A stretch of 64,000 nt of DNA from CBDCTM01 sp965222005 (GTDB lineage: Bacteria > Bacteroidota > Bacteroidia > Chitinophagales > Saprospiraceae): NCBI GenBank assembly GCA_965222005.1, contig OZ244935.1:2666001-2730000 (forward strand), given 5' to 3'. Positions within the stretch are counted from its first letter, which is position 1; the number at the start of each line of letters is the position of its first letter. The notes beneath the pieces were generated by a model. That model had not been told where the DNA came from, ran no database searches, and was given only the letters and a program-made list of their open reading frames with translations. Below, piece after piece: positions 61,321-64,000 of the stretch. Position numbers and translations under genes: made by a program.

Positions 61321-63786
61321 ATGAACAAAGTCGCTACACTCATGCTTGCTATCGTCTTTTTTACACATAGCAAGATGTACCCACACCCTACACTCACATC
61401 CAACACAATTTTATACGTCGATCAGGATGCTACCGCCGGAGCAAATGATGGTTCCAGCTGGGCCAATGCCTTTACCGAGCTGCAAGATGCCCTCCAGGAG
61501 GCTCGCGCCAATGTGCAGATCATCGAGATCTGGGTGGCCGAAGGAGTCTATTTTCCAACTTCAGGGACTGACCGCAGCCTCTCCTTCGATTTGGTCAATG
61601 GGGTATCTGTGCGCGGTGGTTTTGCCGGCAACGAAAGCCTTGCTACCGAACGGAATATGGAAGCACATCCCACCATTTTGGATGGCGATCTGGGCCTTAC
61701 AGACTGGAAATTTGATAACAGTCTCCATGTAGTACAGGCGGATGGCATTGATGATGAAGATACCGTTTTAGAAGGCTTTATCATTCGCGGCGGCTATGCA
61801 AGTGGCCCGCAGACCGACGGCCTGGGGGGGGGGCTGTATGTGCAAAGTAAGGGCCTTGGTGTGGTAAGCAGGCTTCAGGTCCGCAAGTGCCAGTTTAGCC
61901 AAAATGAGGCTGAATTTGGCGGCGGCTTGGCCAATTATGCCGTAGATGATGCCAGCAGCGAACTGCTGATCGAATTTTGTACATTTGATAACAACACGGC
62001 CAGCAGAGGCGGCGGTGTTTATAATTTTAAGGGAACTGGCAGTCAAATCAGTGCCAACTATTTCAATTCACATTTTTATCAAAACACAGCCAGCCAGCGG
62101 GGTGCATCCATGTACAACAATGGTCATTCAGGCCAACTGGCTCCGCCACTGTCTTTCAATGTGCAGGTCATAAATTGCATATTTTATGACAACAGCGCTC
62201 CGCGGGGAGGGGGTATCGCTACACAGGATATCAATTCATCCTTCCAGTGTTTGGCGCGCAATTGTACCTTTTTCAACAATCCCTCCAATGGGGGAGATGC
62301 TATCTACCTCAATGTCAATGGTTACACGGAGATATCCAATTCGATCCTCTGGTCGGGAAATGAATTTTTCAAAGATTTTAACGTACTCACGGGCTTGACA
62401 GACATCAACAACTGGATAGAAGACAATACCGCAGGCAGTGTGCCGGAGCCGGGCTTCATAGATGCTGCGCAGCGCAACTTTCGCCTGCAAGGCTGTGCGC
62501 CCGTTATCGACCAGGGCATCAATTACGGCCTGCTGACACCGCTTGATGCCGATGGGCAGCCGCGCCAGTATGACGGCCAAAGAGACATGGGAGCCTTTGA
62601 ATTTACCGGCCTCACCCTCAGTTTGCCGATCCCTGCGCAGCCATCCCTCAGCCTGGAGGCTGATCAAGAGATCACAGACCCCAACGGCTGGACGCACTAT
62701 TACAACTGCGCCTCTGACCACTTGCTGCTGTCGATATTTAAAGATGGCCAGGATATTGGCAGTCTGGGCAACAACGGCTTTGCCGTTCGGGTAGTTACCA
62801 ATGGAGGCCTGGGCGGCGGCGGATTGAATCTTTCAGCAGCAGATTATCATACCTCCACCAATAGTTGGTATGTGTTTAACCGCTATTGGCAAGTGGAAAA
62901 TGCCAATACATTGGCCAGCCCGCTAAGAGTCCGCTTTTACTTCGATCAACAAGATGTGGATGATTTAAACAGCAGTTTACAGGCAGAAGGTATCCCTCCG
63001 ATGACCGATCTTTCCTCTATTATCCTATACCATATTTCCGGTACCGGCCTTAGCCCTCACGATACGGATGTGCTGGCCAATGGTGGGGTTTATTCAGCGT
63101 ACAGCAATACCGGCACCGCCTCATCCAATTCCTATCTGACAGGCAATTTTAATGGGCAAAGCTATGCAGAGTATGAAGTTACATCGATTGAAAATGGGGG
63201 TAGTGCAGGTGTGGAAGCTGTAGATAGCCCGCTGCCGGTGGAACTGCTCAGTTTTACTGCCCAACGCGAACAAGGTCAGGTGGTTTTGAACTGGATAACC
63301 ACCAGCGAGCTGAACAATGATTATTTTTTGGTGGAAAAATCGGCCGATGCGGCCCACTTTCACCCCATTGCCTACACCGAAGCTGCCGGTGCTCTGAACC
63401 GCCAAACCTACTATCAGGAGTTGGATACCAATCCTTATCGCGGAGCAAATTATTACCGCCTAAAGCAGATTGATTTGGATGGCAAGTACAGCTATTCGGC
63501 GATTGTGGTGGTTTATATGAACGATGACCTGAAAGATGCCTGGATATTCCCCAATCCGGCTACCGACCAGCTGAGCGTCCAGTTGCGGGAGCCATTGGAA
63601 GGAGCTGTGCGTCTGCAGATTTGGGATGCATTGCGGCGAGTAGTGCGGGAGGAAGTATTTCCAGCTGCCGGCCAAGCGGTGATGAAACTAAGCCTGGAAG
63701 GACTGGGGCCCGGAATGTATGTAGTAAAGATCAACGGAAAGCGCTATCGGTCGTATCATCCTTTCATCAAAGCCGATCTGAAATAA
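61321..63786 (+). CDS. Secreted beta-helix protein with T9SS sorting domain
   Basis: 821 residues. Signal peptide MNKVATLMLAIVFFTHSKMY. The mature part opens ILYVDQDATAGANDGSSWAN, the 'choice-of-anchor Q' start of polymorphic-outer-membrane-protein-like beta-helices. Repeats such as GGGLYVQ, EFGGGLANYAVDD, ASRGGGVYNFKG and APRGGGIATQDINS, and DADGQPRQYDGQRDMGAFEF at the end of the helix, follow. A linker with a fibronectin-like LPVELLSFTAQREQGQVVLN block and a T9SS domain (IFPNPATDQLSVQL ... PFIKADLK) close it. An adhesin- or carbohydrate-lyase-like surface role is possible; no catalytic residues are evident. The IS1 element lies immediately upstream and may have separated the gene from its promoter. 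Confidence 0.83.
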   Translation: MNKVATLMLAIVFFTHSKMYPHPTLTSNTILYVDQDATAGANDGSSWANAFTELQDALQEARANVQIIEIWVAEGVYFPTSGTDRSLSFDLVNGVSVRGGFAGNESLATERNMEAHPTILDGDLGLTDWKFDNSLHVVQADGIDDEDTVLEGFIIRGGYASGPQTDGLGGGLYVQSKGLGVVSRLQVRKCQFSQNEAEFGGGLANYAVDDASSELLIEFCTFDNNTASRGGGVYNFKGTGSQISANYFNSHFYQNTASQRGASMYNNGHSGQLAPPLSFNVQVINCIFYDNSAPRGGGIATQDINSSFQCLARNCTFFNNPSNGGDAIYLNVNGYTEISNSILWSGNEFFKDFNVLTGLTDINNWIEDNTAGSVPEPGFIDAAQRNFRLQGCAPVIDQGINYGLLTPLDADGQPRQYDGQRDMGAFEFTGLTLSLPIPAQPSLSLEADQEITDPNGWTHYYNCASDHLLLSIFKDGQDIGSLGNNGFAVRVVTNGGLGGGGLNLSAADYHTSTNSWYVFNRYWQVENANTLASPLRVRFYFDQQDVDDLNSSLQAEGIPPMTDLSSIILYHISGTGLSPHDTDVLANGGVYSAYSNTGTASSNSYLTGNFNGQSYAEYEVTSIENGGSAGVEAVDSPLPVELLSFTAQREQGQVVLNWITTSELNNDYFLVEKSADAAHFHPIAYTEAAGALNRQTYYQELDTNPYRGANYYRLKQIDLDGKYSYSAIVVVYMNDDLKDAWIFPNPATDQLSVQLREPLEGAVRLQIWDALRRVVREEVFPAAGQAVMKLSLEGLGPGMYVVKINGKRYRSYHPFIKADLK

Positions 63787-63881
63787 AAACGGGGAGTCCG
63801 AGATGCTGACCAGGAGCACAGCGAATGATCCGAGCACAGCGCGCTGCTTGTGAATTGAAGAGTAAAGCACTAGCTATAAAT

Positions 63882-64000
63882 CTAGCTATAAATATGGTTG
63901 TAAACCTCGTTGAGATTGAAGTGCTCTTTGCAGATGTGAACCAGGCAAATGCAACCATCGATTTGCTCTCCTTTGATGATGCCGAACTGTAGCTTGAACT
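63882..64000 (-). CDS. Possible C-terminal end of a gene running off the right edge
   Basis: On the minus strand an open frame enters from base 64000 and ends at a TAG (63882-63884). It reads FKLQFGIIKGEQIDGCICLV then HICKEHFNLNEVYNHIYS. The composition looks coding, but only 38 residues are visible and no family is recognised. The preceding direct repeat TAGCTATAAAT (63871 and 63883) overlaps the stop. Confidence 0.3.
   Translation of the reverse strand, partial: FKLQFGIIKGEQIDGCICLVHICKEHFNLNEVYNHIYS

Overview
The window looks like a chromosomal segment of a Bacteroidota bacterium, probably of the Saprospiria (Lewinella/Haliscomenobacter-like; the class is my inference). The evidence is: eleven secreted proteins ending in the type IX secretion (T9SS) C-terminal domain with an 'F/L/W-PNP' opening; a TonB-dependent receptor with an N-terminal carboxypeptidase-regulatory domain; Bacteroidota families (DUF4249, DUF2853, DUF3137, DUF4403, DUF6794); and TAnnTTTG-type -7 promoter elements. 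I see no rRNA, tRNA, CRISPR array or prophage.

Layout. 1-5.2 kb: minus-strand housekeeping block (RidA, L32/YceD, gamma-carbonic anhydrase, TraB/GumN, DUF3137, and a ParA ATPase with a ribbon-helix-helix partner). 5.7-9.1 kb: DUF2853, a T9SS BNR-type protein, a perfect 58-bp palindrome and a DUF4249 lipoprotein. 9.3-13.4 kb: DnaK, a stand-alone thiopeptide/lantibiotic-dehydratase C-terminal-type protein and OxyR. 13.4-18 kb: a TonB-dependent receptor and a surface lipoprotein, transcribed separately but each preceded by an 11-bp-phased TTAA repeat array at about the same distance. 18.2-20.4 kb: two exported MORN-repeat paralogues. 20.8-31.3 kb: PyrG, TrmH-type methyltransferase, RimO, a secreted nuclease-like EEP protein, MsrB, TrmN6 and small conserved proteins.

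31.9-49.0 kb is the most distinctive part, a block of secreted proteins: a degenerate C25 (gingipain-like) protein, an M43 metalloprotease coupled to three tandem near-identical secreted proteins that are mosaics of one another, and three tandem subtilases of about 1000 residues. All carry T9SS sorting domains. A CCGGT-rich intergenic repeat lies between the mosaic copies and recurs at 1.2 kb and 34.2 kb.

49.2-64 kb: DUF6794, topoisomerase I, a WH-motif protein, a Vps10/BNR protein, a 1-kb non-coding divergent region with two related hairpin modules, DUF4403 coupled to a gamma-glutamyltransferase, an intact IS1-family element with an 8-bp target duplication, and a T9SS beta-helix protein. A gene fragment may run off the right edge.

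Most genes are ordinary. The best candidates for something new are the mosaic three-copy cassette behind the M43 protease, the hairpin modules at 56.9-57.15 kb, the orphan thiopeptide-type protein next to OxyR, the phased operator-like arrays, and the ParA partner carrying three copies of a short motif.
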